The notes beneath the pieces were generated by a model. The model worked only from the letters and a program-made list of their open reading frames with translations, ran no database searches and was not told the origin of the DNA. DNA of 64,000 bases from positions 767,712-831,711 of the forward strand of contig NZ_LNAL01000007.1 in assembly GCF_001483135.1 (NCBI RefSeq), in the 5' to 3' direction. Positions 1-8,612 of the stretch are shown piece by piece. The DNA is from Solirubrum puertoriconensis (GTDB lineage Bacteria > Bacteroidota > Bacteroidia > Cytophagales > Hymenobacteraceae). How positions within the stretch are numbered: position 1 is the first letter of the stretch; each line of letters starts with the position of its first letter. Both the position numbers and the translations under genes were made by a program.

Positions 1-1
1 C

Positions 2-979
2 GAAGAGCCGTACTACATCGATCTGGTTTCCGACTTTATCGAGAAGAACGTGCTGAGCGAAGCCGACAAGGGCTTTAACCAAGTGGTGCTCTACGGCAAG
101 GATACCGACATACCCACCGTGCTGGGGCAGGCGCGCCGCTTTCCGATGATGGCCGAGCGCACCGTGGTAATTGTGAAGGAAGCCCAGAACCTGCCCGGCC
201 TCGAAGCCGACGCCGGCCAAACCATGCTGGAAGCTTACCTGAAAAACCCGCTGCCCAGCACCGTGCTGGTGCTGGCCCATAAGCACAAGTGCCTCGACGG
301 GCGCAAGAAGCTCGGCAAAATCATGGCCGAGCACGCCGTGCTGCTCACCTCCGATAAGCTGCGCGACTACCAGGTGCCGCAGTGGCTGAAGGATACCATG
401 AAGCAGCGCCAGCGGCCTATTCACGACGAGGCCGTGCAGCTGCTGAGCGAGTACATCGGAGCCGACTTAGGGCGCCTGCTGGGCGAAATCCAGAAGATGG
501 AGCTGAACCTGCAGCCCGGCCAGCCCATCGACGCGGCTACCGTGCAGCGCATGGTGGGCATCAGCAAGGACTACAACATCTTCGAGCTACAGAAGGCGCT
601 CATCATGCGCGATGTGCTGAAGGCCAACCGCATTGTGCAGCACTTCGCCCTCAACCCCAAGGATAACCCGCTCATCCCCAACCTTACGCTGCTGTTCAAC
701 TTCTTCCTGCGCCTATTGCAGCTGCACACCCTGCCCAACCCCTCGCCGGCCGATTGGAAGAAGATAGGTGTGGCCAACAGCTATGCCCAGAAAGAGTACC
801 AGCAGGCGCTGAAGGTGTTTCCGTACCAACGCACCCGCGACATCATCCGCCTCATCCGCCGCGCCGATCTGCAGAGCAAGGGCGTAGAGTCGGGCTCGAT
901 GTCGGAGGCGGATATCCTGCAGGAGTTGGTGTTTATGGTTCTGCACCCGCAGGTGCCGGTTGCGGCGGTGCTGGGGTAA
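2..979 (+). CDS. holA: DNA polymerase III delta subunit, 5' end outside window
   Basis: Clamp-loader delta subunit, which opens the beta sliding clamp during replication. The reading frame is open from base 2, so the start lies upstream; about 325 residues are visible. The first residues (EEPYYIDLVSDFIEKN) match the N-terminal nucleotide-binding-like strand of Bacteroidota HolA, and the middle and end (region IFELQKALIMRDV, then FFLRLLQLH) match the delta collar domain. A GTG at base 50 is internal, not the start. It ends in VAAVLG and TAA and is followed after 45 bases by an unrelated hydrolase. The family call is firm from overall pattern; only the N-terminal few residues are missing. Confidence 0.9.
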   Translation, partial: EEPYYIDLVSDFIEKNVLSEADKGFNQVVLYGKDTDIPTVLGQARRFPMMAERTVVIVKEAQNLPGLEADAGQTMLEAYLKNPLPSTVLVLAHKHKCLDGRKKLGKIMAEHAVLLTSDKLRDYQVPQWLKDTMKQRQRPIHDEAVQLLSEYIGADLGRLLGEIQKMELNLQPGQPIDAATVQRMVGISKDYNIFELQKALIMRDVLKANRIVQHFALNPKDNPLIPNLTLLFNFFLRLLQLHTLPNPSPADWKKIGVANSYAQKEYQQALKVFPYQRTRDIIRLIRRADLQSKGVESGSMSEADILQELVFMVLHPQVPVAAVLG

Positions 980-1024
980 TCATTACGCCATCTACGCCTA
1001 GTGCAGTGCGGCAATAAATAACCG

Positions 1025-1900
1025 ATGAGCTACTCCGTAGGCTACCGTGCTCTTGAGGTAGCTGACCCCGAACTTGACCTAGGGTTTCCGGTGGTCGTCC
1101 TGTACCCAACCACCACTCCGGCCACTACCGAAACATTTGGCTTCTACAAGCTCGAGGTAGCCCGGGAAGCGCCAGTAGCCGCTGGCACTTTTCCGTTGGT
1201 GCTTATTTCGCACGGCACGGGCAGCTCGCCGTGGGTATACCGCACGCTGGCTTACTATCTGGCGCAGCACGGCTTTGTGGTGGGCCTGCCCGAGCACCCC
1301 TTCAACAACCGCGACAACAACACCTGGGCCAACACCCCGCAGAACCTGGTAGCCCGGCCGCGGCACCTGCAATTGGCTATTGATGCTTTGTTCGCCCAGC
1401 CGGCCATTGTCGCCTCGTTGAAGGCCGAGGGCGTCGGCATTATTGGTCACTCCCTAGGTGGCTATACGGCGCTGGCGCTGGCCGGCGGCTCACCCGCGAG
1501 CTTGCCGCACGATACGCCCGGCGGGCAGGCTCAGCCTTTCGATACCGTTATTGATGAGCGCGTGAAGGCCATTGTGCTACTGGCGCCCGCCACGCCGTGG
1601 CTGATGGGCGAGGGCGCTTTGCGCAACGTGCATGTGCCTATGCTTATGTATTCGGGCGAGAAGGACGAGCATACACCCATTGGACACGCCTACATTGTGC
1701 TGCGTGGCGTGCCCGAGCCCAGCCGCATCGAGCACCAGGTGGTGCCTAATGCCGGGCATTATTCGTTTCTGAGTCCGTTTCCGGCCGCGCGGGTTAGTCC
1801 GGCTTTCCCGCCCTCGCAAGATCCGCCCGGCTTCAACCGCGCCCGCTTTCACGAGCAGCTGAACGCCGAGGTGCTGGCGTTCTTCCGACGCACGTTGTAG
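1025..1900 (+). CDS. Alpha/beta hydrolase (dienelactone hydrolase / PAF-acetylhydrolase-like)
   Basis: A 291-residue serine hydrolase. Visible motifs are an oxyanion-type SHGTGSS near residue 62, the nucleophile elbow GHSLGG with Ser143, a likely catalytic Asp214 in SGEKDEHTP and His245 in NAGHYSF, giving a complete Ser-Asp-His triad. No signal peptide is seen, so it is probably cytoplasmic. The layout resembles predicted dienelactone hydrolases and bacterial platelet-activating-factor acetylhydrolase-like esterases. Substrate is unknown. The ATG start leaves 45 bases after holA. Two Leu-Gly pairs are coded by CCTAGG-containing DNA. Confidence 0.85.
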   Translation: MSYSVGYRALEVADPELDLGFPVVVLYPTTTPATTETFGFYKLEVAREAPVAAGTFPLVLISHGTGSSPWVYRTLAYYLAQHGFVVGLPEHPFNNRDNNTWANTPQNLVARPRHLQLAIDALFAQPAIVASLKAEGVGIIGHSLGGYTALALAGGSPASLPHDTPGGQAQPFDTVIDERVKAIVLLAPATPWLMGEGALRNVHVPMLMYSGEKDEHTPIGHAYIVLRGVPEPSRIEHQVVPNAGHYSFLSPFPAARVSPAFPPSQDPPGFNRARFHEQLNAEVLAFFRRTL

Positions 1901-1947
1901 AGCGGCTATAAGTAGCCTTCTGCAAGGCTCAGTAGGAGCGGGGCTTA

Positions 1948-2021
1948 GGTGATTTGGAACCCAAAAGAAATTTTTCCGCGTTAGAAGGAAAAATTTCCAT
2001 AAGTTTCGGCCACAAATCACC
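1948..2021. promoter_or_regulatory. Nested palindromic operator/promoter of the toxin-antitoxin pair
   Basis: Two nested perfect inverted repeats lie just before the antitoxin start: GGTGATTTG at 1948-1956 with CAAATCACC at 2013-2021, and AAATTTTTCC at 1968-1977 with GGAAAAATTT at 1987-1996. The stretch is AT-rich against a GC-rich background. Xre-type antitoxins usually bind palindromes in their own promoter, so an autoregulatory operator is the natural reading. This is inferred from position and symmetry. Confidence 0.6.
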
Positions 2022-2027
2022 ACACCT

Positions 2028-2489
2028 ATGACAGCGGCAAGCACCAAACACAAAGACCTGGCGGCGCTACCCGTAGCGCTCCGTAAGAAATGGGCGGCTT
2101 GGGGCCGCACCGGGCAAGATGCCTTTGCCCTGGTGCTGGAGGCGCGCAAGGGCGTGCCGGCCACCACGGCTTTCGAGGTAGCCGAAGCATTTCAGCTGCA
2201 AGCCAACGAGCTGGAGGCCATTTACGAGCTTTCAACGAAAACCCTGCGCAACTACTCGCAGGAGAAAAAGCCGCTCAGCCCCGCCAGCAGCGAGAAAACC
2301 CTCAAGATTATTGCCCTCTACAACCTAGGCGTGGAGGTGTTCGGCGAAGCCGCGGCTTTTCTGCGTTGGCTCGATAAACCCGCCCACGGCCTCGACGGCG
2401 AAGTGCCCCTGAAACTGCTCGAAACCACCGGCGGCATCGATCTGGTAACCGAGGAGTTGCAGCGCATTGCCCACGGCGATTTATCGTAA
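2028..2489 (+). CDS. Xre/MbcA/ParS-type antitoxin (DUF2384)
   Basis: A 153-residue antitoxin of the RES-Xre class. The N-terminal half is helical with an Xre-like region (TTAFEVAEAFQLQANELEAI, then STKTLRNY), and the C-terminal half carries the DUF2384/ParS toxin-binding domain (EKTLKIIALYNLGVEVFG, then FLRWLDKPAHGLDGEVPL). It would bind the RES toxin encoded 15 bases downstream and repress the operon through the palindromes just upstream. Start is the ATG at 2028, right after the operator. The call is firm from the domain pattern plus the adjacent RES gene. Confidence 0.88.
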   Translation: MTAASTKHKDLAALPVALRKKWAAWGRTGQDAFALVLEARKGVPATTAFEVAEAFQLQANELEAIYELSTKTLRNYSQEKKPLSPASSEKTLKIIALYNLGVEVFGEAAAFLRWLDKPAHGLDGEVPLKLLETTGGIDLVTEELQRIAHGDLS

Positions 2490-2504
2490 CCCCACGCCCA
2501 AGCT

Positions 2505-2966
2505 GTGTTGCTCTACCGCATTTGCCTGGCCAAGTACGCCGATGGGTTGTTTGCCTCGGGCAACCGCGGCCGCTGGAACTATAAAGACCAGTTTGTTATC
2601 TACGCCGCCGGCAGCCGCGCCCTGGCTTGCCTCGAAAACGTGGTGCACCGCAGCGGCGAAGGCCTCAACGACCAGTTTCGGGTGCTGGTGATTGACGTAC
2701 CCGACGATCTACTGATCGAAGAAATAAAGCTGGAGCAGCTGCCCGCCGGCTGGGAAAAAGCCAGCCGCTACGCCGTGTGCCAACCCCTAGGTAGCGCGTG
2801 GTACGAGGCCCGCCGCTCGGCCGTGTTGCGCGTGCCCTCGTCGATTGTGCCGCAGGAGAGCAACTACTTGCTGCACAGCCGCCACCCCGATTTCCCGCGC
2901 ATCCGCATTGTAGCCCGCGAGGAGTTTAGCTTCGATGCACGCATCAAGGCGCAGGAACCAAGCTAA
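2505..2966 (+). CDS. RES-domain toxin
   Basis: A 153-residue RES toxin, the partner of the upstream antitoxin. The family acts on NAD+ (MbcT, Res) or ADP-ribosylates PRPP synthetase (ParT). The diagnostic residues can be placed: Arg5 in LLYRI, Glu44 in ACLENVVH, Ser112/113 in RVPSSIVP and Asn120 in QESN, so it looks intact. Start is GTG at 2505 (a TTG at 2508 is the alternative), in the same frame as the antitoxin and separated from it by its TAA stop. Which RES chemistry it uses cannot be told from sequence alone. Confidence 0.88.
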   Translation: MLLYRICLAKYADGLFASGNRGRWNYKDQFVIYAAGSRALACLENVVHRSGEGLNDQFRVLVIDVPDDLLIEEIKLEQLPAGWEKASRYAVCQPLGSAWYEARRSAVLRVPSSIVPQESNYLLHSRHPDFPRIRIVAREEFSFDARIKAQEPS

Positions 2967-2998
2967 ATCCGTAAAGCAGAATTGCTGCGGATATACCA

Positions 2999-3307
2999 AT
3001 GGAAATATTGAGTGCCGTTGCCTGGATGCTGCAACTACCTTTCTTATGGTACGCTATTGCCAGACGACGTAAAGGGAAACCAGGACCTGGTACGGATTAC
3101 GTGATTCTGTATGTACCGCTCATTGCTGTAACATTATGCAGCGGAGGCATGGCTCTGGCCTATTTGTTCGCGATGCTCGCTGAGCCTGCAGGTTATTGGG
3201 TATTGCTATGGCTTCTACCCACCATAGCTGGCTCAGTTATACTTCCGTTCATTGAACCAACGGTAGGAGCCTCGGATAACTGGAAAAAGAAATGGTTGGA
3301 CGAGTAG
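2999..3307 (+). CDS. Small hypothetical membrane protein
   Basis: A 102-residue protein of unknown function. It has about three hydrophobic segments: residues 1-18, a middle one around VILYVPLIAVTLCSGGMALAY, and WVLLWLLPTIAGSVILPF. A basic loop RRRKGKPG follows the first. The C-terminus is lysine-rich (NWKKKWLDE) and probably cytoplasmic. It starts 32 bases after the RES toxin and could be co-transcribed with the toxin-antitoxin pair. The coding region is less GC-rich than its neighbours, which hints at recent acquisition. I do not recognise a family. Confidence 0.55.
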   Translation: MEILSAVAWMLQLPFLWYAIARRRKGKPGPGTDYVILYVPLIAVTLCSGGMALAYLFAMLAEPAGYWVLLWLLPTIAGSVILPFIEPTVGASDNWKKKWLDE

Positions 3308-3407
3308 CCCAGGCCAAATTATACTGCTCGAGCAACTGTCGGATACCACATTTGGCGTATAAGCGTTGAAAGAAGCCACGCTGCCGCAACCCGCAGGCAT
3401 TTTTCCC

Positions 3408-3415
3408 TACTTTTG
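3408..3415 (+). promoter_or_regulatory. Bacteroidota -7 promoter element
   Basis: TACTTTTG matches the TAnnTTTG consensus and lies about 45 bases before the ATG of the large TPR gene. No clear -33 TTG at the usual spacing is seen, so only the -7 half is supported. Confidence 0.4.
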
Positions 3416-3459
3416 GCTTAACTGGGCCAGCGCGGCCCACCCTTCGCTACGCTCTGCCA

Positions 3460-6400
3460 ATGAAGTTACTTCCTCGCCTGGCGCTGGCGGCCTCGCTCAG
3501 CGCCACGACGCCGCTGGCCTTGCAAGCCCAGCATACCCAAAAGTTCACCAACGAAGAACGCTATTATTTCGAGGGCCTTGAGCTGTTCGACCGTGGCCAA
3601 TACGGCGCGGCCCAAACGTCCTTTCAGCAGTACCTCGAAAGCGTACCGCGCCGCACCGGCGACGTGCGCGACCGTACTGCCGACGCCGAGTACTACTTTG
3701 CCGTAAGCGGCCTGTACCTGCTGCACCCCGACTCGGAAGGCCGCATACTGGCCTTTGCCGAAAACAACCGGGCGCACCCCAAGGCGGCTTCGGCTTACTA
3801 CGAGCTCGGTAAGTTTTACTTCGATAAGAAAGACCACAAGCGCGCGGTGGACTACTTCGCCCGCGTGGCGGCCGACAACCTCACGGCCGAGCAGCGCGCC
3901 GAGGCCGAGTTCAAGCAAGCCTACAGCCACTTCGCCCTGAAGGAGTTCGACAAGGCCAAGCTCATCTTCGACCGCAACAAGCAAGGCAACCACGAGTTTC
4001 GCTACGCTAGCAGTTACTACGCCGGCTACCTGGCCTACCGCGCCGGCGACTACGCCGGTGCCCGCCAAGACCTAGGCGTGGCCGAGCAGAACGACGCCTA
4101 CCGCCCCGTAGTACCGGCCATCATGAGCCAGATTTACTACAAAGAGGGCAACATGAACGGGCTGATTGAGTACGGCACCAAGGCGCTGGCCCAAACGCCC
4201 CCGCCGCAATCGGCCGATGAGATTCAGCTGCTCGTAGGCGATGCTTTTTACCAGAAGCAGGACTGGGCCCGCGCAGCCGAGTACTTTGATAAATACGCCG
4301 CCGGCCGGAAGAAGATCGAGCCGATGGTACAGTACAAAATCGGCTACGCCAACTTCAAGCAGGGCGACTTTAAGGGCGCTATCGGTTCGCTAAAGAACGT
4401 AGCCGCTGGCCGCGATTCTCTAGGTCAGAACGCTGCGTATCACCTAGGGCTGAGCTACCTGCAAACCAACGCCAAGCAGCAGGCCCTGAACTCGTTCGAT
4501 GCGGCCCGCAAAGCCAACTTCGATAAGCAGGTAGCCGAAAACGCTGCCCTGAAGTACGCCCAGGTAAGCTACGAGCTCGGCAACACAGCCGAGGCTGTAT
4601 CGGCGTTGGAAGACTTCGGCAAGAAATACCCGCGCTCAAAAAACCGCGCCACCGCCGACGACTTGCTGAGCGACGCCTACCTGAGCAGCACCGACTACGC
4701 CCGGGCCCTGCGCTACCTCGAAGGCCTCGACGAACGCACCAGCAAGCTCAACGCCACGTACCAGCGCGTGGCCTACTACCAAGCCGCTACGCTCTACAAC
4801 AACGGGCAGTACCAGCAGGTGCAGCCCTTGCTCGAGAAGAGCCTGCGCTACCCGCAGGACGACGCCCTGCGCGCTGCCGCCGAGGTGCTGCGCGGCGAGG
4901 TGTACAGCCTCAACCAGGAGTACCCGCAGGCCATTCAGAGCTACACCGCTGCCCTGCGCACCGCCCGCGACGGCGCGGCCGCCCAAACCGACTACGACCA
5001 GAAAGCCCGTTACGGCCTGGGCTACGCGTACTACAACACCAAGAAGTACGACCAGGCCCGCCCGTACTTTCAGCAGTACGTATCGGACAAAGACGCCAAG
5101 CCGGGTACCGACCCGAACTACTACGATGCCACGTTGCGACTGGCCGATACCTACTACGTAGCCAAAAACTACGCGCAGGCGCTGGAGCTCTACGACAAGG
5201 TAATTCAGGCCAACGCCGCCGAAAAGGACTTTGCCTACTACCAGAAGAGCGTAACCCTAGGGCTGATGGGTCGCCGCGACGATGCCGCCAAAACGCTGCA
5301 AACGCTGCTGCGCACTTCGCCCAACTCGCGCTACGCCGACGACGCCGTGTATCAGCAGGCGCAGCTCGATTTCGAGAACGGCAACTTCCAGCCGGCCGTG
5401 GAGGGTTTTAGCCGGTTGGTGAACAACCGCCCCAACTCGCCGCTGGTGCCGCAGGCGCTGCTGCGCCGGGGCATTGCCTACCAAAACCTGCAGCAGCACG
5501 AAAAGGCCGCGGCCGATTTCAAGCAGGTGCTGCAGCAGTACCCGCGCAGCAAAGCGGCCTCCAATGCCATCTATGGCTTGCAGGAAAGCTTGTCGTCGCT
5601 GGGCAAGACGGAGGAATTCGACCAGTACTTGGCGCAGTTCAAAGCCACCAACCCCGACGACAAAGCCGTGGAGAGCGTGGAGTTTGAAGCTGCCAAGTCG
5701 CTTTACCTAGCCGAGAAGTACCCGCAGGCCATTCCGCGCCTCGAAACCTACCTGAAGCAGCACAGCAACACCTCGCTGGCCGCCGACGCCCGCTTCTTCC
5801 TGGCCGACTCGTACCTGAAAACCGGCAACAAGCAGGATGCGCTACCGCGCCTACGTGCCGTGGTTGAGGAAGGCAAGAGCGAGTACCTGAACCGCGCCGT
5901 AAGCCGCGTGGCCGACCTGGAGTTTGAAAACAAAAACTACGCCGAGGCTGCCAAGTACTACGAGCGCCTGCGCCAGACCACTCAAAACCGCCGCGAGCGG
6001 GCTACGGCTGGCCTAGGTGTGGTGCGCAGCTACTACGAAGCCGGCGATTTTGCCGGGGCCAGCCGCGTAGCCAACGAGGTAATCGCCGAAGGCAACGCTA
6101 CGCCCACGGTGGCCAATACGGCTACGCTGTACATCGGCAAAGCCGACTACAAAGCGGGTAACCTCGACCAAGCCGTAGCCAGCCTGACGAATGCTGCCAA
6201 AGCTACCGACGTGAGCGGGGCCGAAGCGCAGTACCTGCTGGCCGAGGTGCTGTATCAGCAAAAGAAATACGAGCCCGCGCTGGATGCCGCTTTCAAGCTG
6301 AACACCAGCTTTAGCCAGTTCGACTTGTGGGTGGGCCGGGCTTTCCTACTGATTGCCGACATCTACAAAGACCAGGGCGAAATCTTCCAGGCGCGCACCA

Positions 6401-6672
6401 CGCTCAATTCGCTTATCGAGAACAAATTCCCGGTAGCCGAGGTGATAGAAGGTGCCAAGCAGCGCCTGGCTGCGTTGGAAGCCAGTAACCCCTCCAACCC
6501 CAAAAACAGCACCAAGCCCGCTACTACCAAACCCGGCACCAGCGGCACCAAAGCCCCGGCCAAGCCGGCCGGTAAGCTTGGCAACCTGCGCCAGTCGCTA
6601 ACACAGCCCACCGACACTACCAACACCGATACGGCCGCACCCGAGCAGGATGCGCAAGGCTCGGATGAGTAG
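3460..6672 (+). CDS. Large secreted tetratricopeptide-repeat protein
   Basis: A 1070-residue exported TPR protein. A signal peptide covers about residues 1-23 (ending LALQAQ). Most of the rest consists of TPR-like helical pairs with the typical Tyr/Ala-rich pattern (for example AYYELGKFYFDKKDHKRAVD). The last 60 residues form a Thr/Lys/Pro-rich tail that turns acidic. It probably lies in the periplasm or on the inner face of the outer membrane as a scaffold. It heads a cluster with an outer-membrane barrel, HU-SPOR, ExbB, ExbD and TonB, an order I recall as common in this phylum. The specific role is unknown. Confidence 0.85.
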   Translation: MKLLPRLALAASLSATTPLALQAQHTQKFTNEERYYFEGLELFDRGQYGAAQTSFQQYLESVPRRTGDVRDRTADAEYYFAVSGLYLLHPDSEGRILAFAENNRAHPKAASAYYELGKFYFDKKDHKRAVDYFARVAADNLTAEQRAEAEFKQAYSHFALKEFDKAKLIFDRNKQGNHEFRYASSYYAGYLAYRAGDYAGARQDLGVAEQNDAYRPVVPAIMSQIYYKEGNMNGLIEYGTKALAQTPPPQSADEIQLLVGDAFYQKQDWARAAEYFDKYAAGRKKIEPMVQYKIGYANFKQGDFKGAIGSLKNVAAGRDSLGQNAAYHLGLSYLQTNAKQQALNSFDAARKANFDKQVAENAALKYAQVSYELGNTAEAVSALEDFGKKYPRSKNRATADDLLSDAYLSSTDYARALRYLEGLDERTSKLNATYQRVAYYQAATLYNNGQYQQVQPLLEKSLRYPQDDALRAAAEVLRGEVYSLNQEYPQAIQSYTAALRTARDGAAAQTDYDQKARYGLGYAYYNTKKYDQARPYFQQYVSDKDAKPGTDPNYYDATLRLADTYYVAKNYAQALELYDKVIQANAAEKDFAYYQKSVTLGLMGRRDDAAKTLQTLLRTSPNSRYADDAVYQQAQLDFENGNFQPAVEGFSRLVNNRPNSPLVPQALLRRGIAYQNLQQHEKAAADFKQVLQQYPRSKAASNAIYGLQESLSSLGKTEEFDQYLAQFKATNPDDKAVESVEFEAAKSLYLAEKYPQAIPRLETYLKQHSNTSLAADARFFLADSYLKTGNKQDALPRLRAVVEEGKSEYLNRAVSRVADLEFENKNYAEAAKYYERLRQTTQNRRERATAGLGVVRSYYEAGDFAGASRVANEVIAEGNATPTVANTATLYIGKADYKAGNLDQAVASLTNAAKATDVSGAEAQYLLAEVLYQQKKYEPALDAAFKLNTSFSQFDLWVGRAFLLIADIYKDQGEIFQARTTLNSLIENKFPVAEVIEGAKQRLAALEASNPSNPKNSTKPATTKPGTSGTKAPAKPAGKLGNLRQSLTQPTDTTNTDTAAPEQDAQGSDE

Positions 6673-6777
6673 GAGTGAAGCTGATTTCAACGGATAAGTA
6701 ATTGTACTTGAATAGTCTGCCTAGGTGCGTGTGAAGCATCGCACGAATCCTAGGTAGGCGCCAAGCCCAAGCCATAC

Positions 6778-8481
6778 ATGAGCGTTAGTTCTTCCCAACG
6801 CCTAACCTTAGCGGCCCTGCTTGCGGCCGCAGCCGTGCCCGCCGCGGCCCAAACAGGCAAGCCGCGCACCGGGGGTAAAATCGAGGATGCGGAAATCGAA
6901 ATCGTGAAGGAGCGGGAAAACCAGCTACCCGAAGCGGCCCGCAACTACGACAAGGTAGTGCTGCCCCCGGCTGCCACGCCCGACCGCACCGTTCGCTACA
7001 CCTTCCCTGATTTCCGCCTGCCGAGCCAAAACCTCAACCCCTCGGTACGGGTGCTTACCATCAAGCAGGAGGAGTTGGAGCCGCTGCAAGGTAACTATGC
7101 CCGCGTTGGGGTTGGCAACTACGCCTCGTTGCTGGGCCAGGCACACTTTCATACCACCCGCAGCCAAGATCACGCCTTCGGGCTCGACTTGCGCCACTTG
7201 TCGTCGGCGCGCGGGCCGGTTGATGGCAAGAACTCCGCCACCAGCCAAAGCCGCCTGAACCTGAACGGCGAGATGTACCGGGGTGCCACAACCCTAGGTG
7301 CCAAGCTGAACCTAGGGCGCGACCGGGCCAACTTCTACGGCTACAACCCAAATATTGAGCGCAAGCCCGAGAAGGACAGCATCAAGCAGGTATTTTACCG
7401 GGCCGATGCGCAGCTGTTTTTGCGCAACCGCGACCGGGATGCCAAGTTTCAGTACGACCTAGCTGGTGGTTTCCGCTACTGGAAAGACAACTTCAAGGCC
7501 AAGGAGTCGGATTTGTACGCCCAGCTGCGCACCGCTTATTACGTGACGGAGAAAGGCCGCGTGCGCATCGATGGCGACCTGTCGTTTATCTCGCAAAAGG
7601 ATTCGCTGACGGTGAGCCGCCCGTTTGTGCAGGTAACGCCCGCGTTCGAGCAAAATATTGCCGGCCGCCTCGATGTATCGGTGGGTGCCACATTGGGCTA
7701 TACCGGCGACACCATTAACGATGCCCGTCAGGTTTCGGTAATGCCCGCCGTACGCTTGGGCTACGCCGTAGTTGAGGACAAGTTTGTGCTGTTAGGTGGC
7801 CTGGGCGGCGGCCTGCAGCGCGTAACGCTCTACGACCTCACCCAGGAAAACGCCTGGCTAGGCCCCAACCAGCGCGTGGCCGATACCCGCCGCGGCCCTA
7901 CGTTGTTCTTCGGCTTTAATGCCTCGCCGGCTCGTTCGCTACAAACCTCCGTGAAGGTGACCCTAGCCAACGACCGCAACCTGTACTTCTACAACAACTC
8001 GCGCCGCGATTCCACCAAGTTCGACCTGGTGTACGACCCCAAGGCCACGCAACTGGTAAACATCCACGGCGAGCTGATTTACAACGCTGCCGAGCGTGTT
8101 AGGGTAGGTACCAAACTCGACTACAACGGCTACAAAGTGAAAACGCTGGAAAAAGCGTATCACCGGCCTGCGTTCCAAGGCGTGTTCTTCGGTTCGTACA
8201 ACGCCGCTGACAAGCTGATGCTGGGTGGCGAGCTTTACGTGCTGAGTTCGAGCTACGGCTCGGTGCTGCGCCGCACGGCCACAATCCCCGCAGAGTTCAA
8301 CAACGTAGTGCGACCCACCGACTCGGTAATCGACTTGAACCTGCGCGCCGATTACCGCTTTTCAGAAAATCTGTCTTTCTTTGTTTTGGGCAACAACCTA
8401 CTAGGTCGCAAGTACGAGCGTTTCTTGAATTATCCATCCAAGGGCGTAAACATACTAGCAGGCCTAGGTTACCAGTTCTAA
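6778..8481 (+). CDS. Outer-membrane beta-barrel protein, TonB-dependent-receptor-like
   Basis: A 567-residue outer-membrane protein with a signal peptide (residues 1-24, cleaved near PAAAQ) and many alternating amphipathic strands, ending in the aromatic YQF typical of barrels. After the signal comes a short conserved stretch with the core EDAEIEIVKERENQLP. I see no typical plug or carboxypeptidase-like domain, so it is a barrel related to TonB receptors, not a full receptor. Position between the TPR gene and the ExbB/ExbD/TonB genes suggests these act together. An imperfect hairpin containing two CCTAGG sites lies in the 105-base gap before it. Confidence 0.8.
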   Translation: MSVSSSQRLTLAALLAAAAVPAAAQTGKPRTGGKIEDAEIEIVKERENQLPEAARNYDKVVLPPAATPDRTVRYTFPDFRLPSQNLNPSVRVLTIKQEELEPLQGNYARVGVGNYASLLGQAHFHTTRSQDHAFGLDLRHLSSARGPVDGKNSATSQSRLNLNGEMYRGATTLGAKLNLGRDRANFYGYNPNIERKPEKDSIKQVFYRADAQLFLRNRDRDAKFQYDLAGGFRYWKDNFKAKESDLYAQLRTAYYVTEKGRVRIDGDLSFISQKDSLTVSRPFVQVTPAFEQNIAGRLDVSVGATLGYTGDTINDARQVSVMPAVRLGYAVVEDKFVLLGGLGGGLQRVTLYDLTQENAWLGPNQRVADTRRGPTLFFGFNASPARSLQTSVKVTLANDRNLYFYNNSRRDSTKFDLVYDPKATQLVNIHGELIYNAAERVRVGTKLDYNGYKVKTLEKAYHRPAFQGVFFGSYNAADKLMLGGELYVLSSSYGSVLRRTATIPAEFNNVVRPTDSVIDLNLRADYRFSENLSFFVLGNNLLGRKYERFLNYPSKGVNILAGLGYQF

Positions 8482-8491
8482 TCAGCTGATA

Positions 8492-8555
8492 ACAGCCACG
8501 TTGCCGAGCCGCCGGGCTGCTCCTGAAGTGGGGCAGAACGGCGGCTCGGGTGGCA
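8492..8555. repeat. Intergenic hairpin between barrel and HU-SPOR genes
   Basis: CCGAGCCGCCG at 8504-8514 pairs perfectly with CGGCGGCTCGG at 8539-8549, extended outward by GCCAC/GTGGC and inward by CTGC/GCAG. No T-run follows, so it is not a classic intrinsic terminator. It may set mRNA stability or relative expression. Confidence 0.6.
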
Positions 8556-8612
8556 GAATGGGGGAGCTCAGCTTAAACTCTCACCTGCCTCGGACCGCTT
8601 AACTTCTACACT

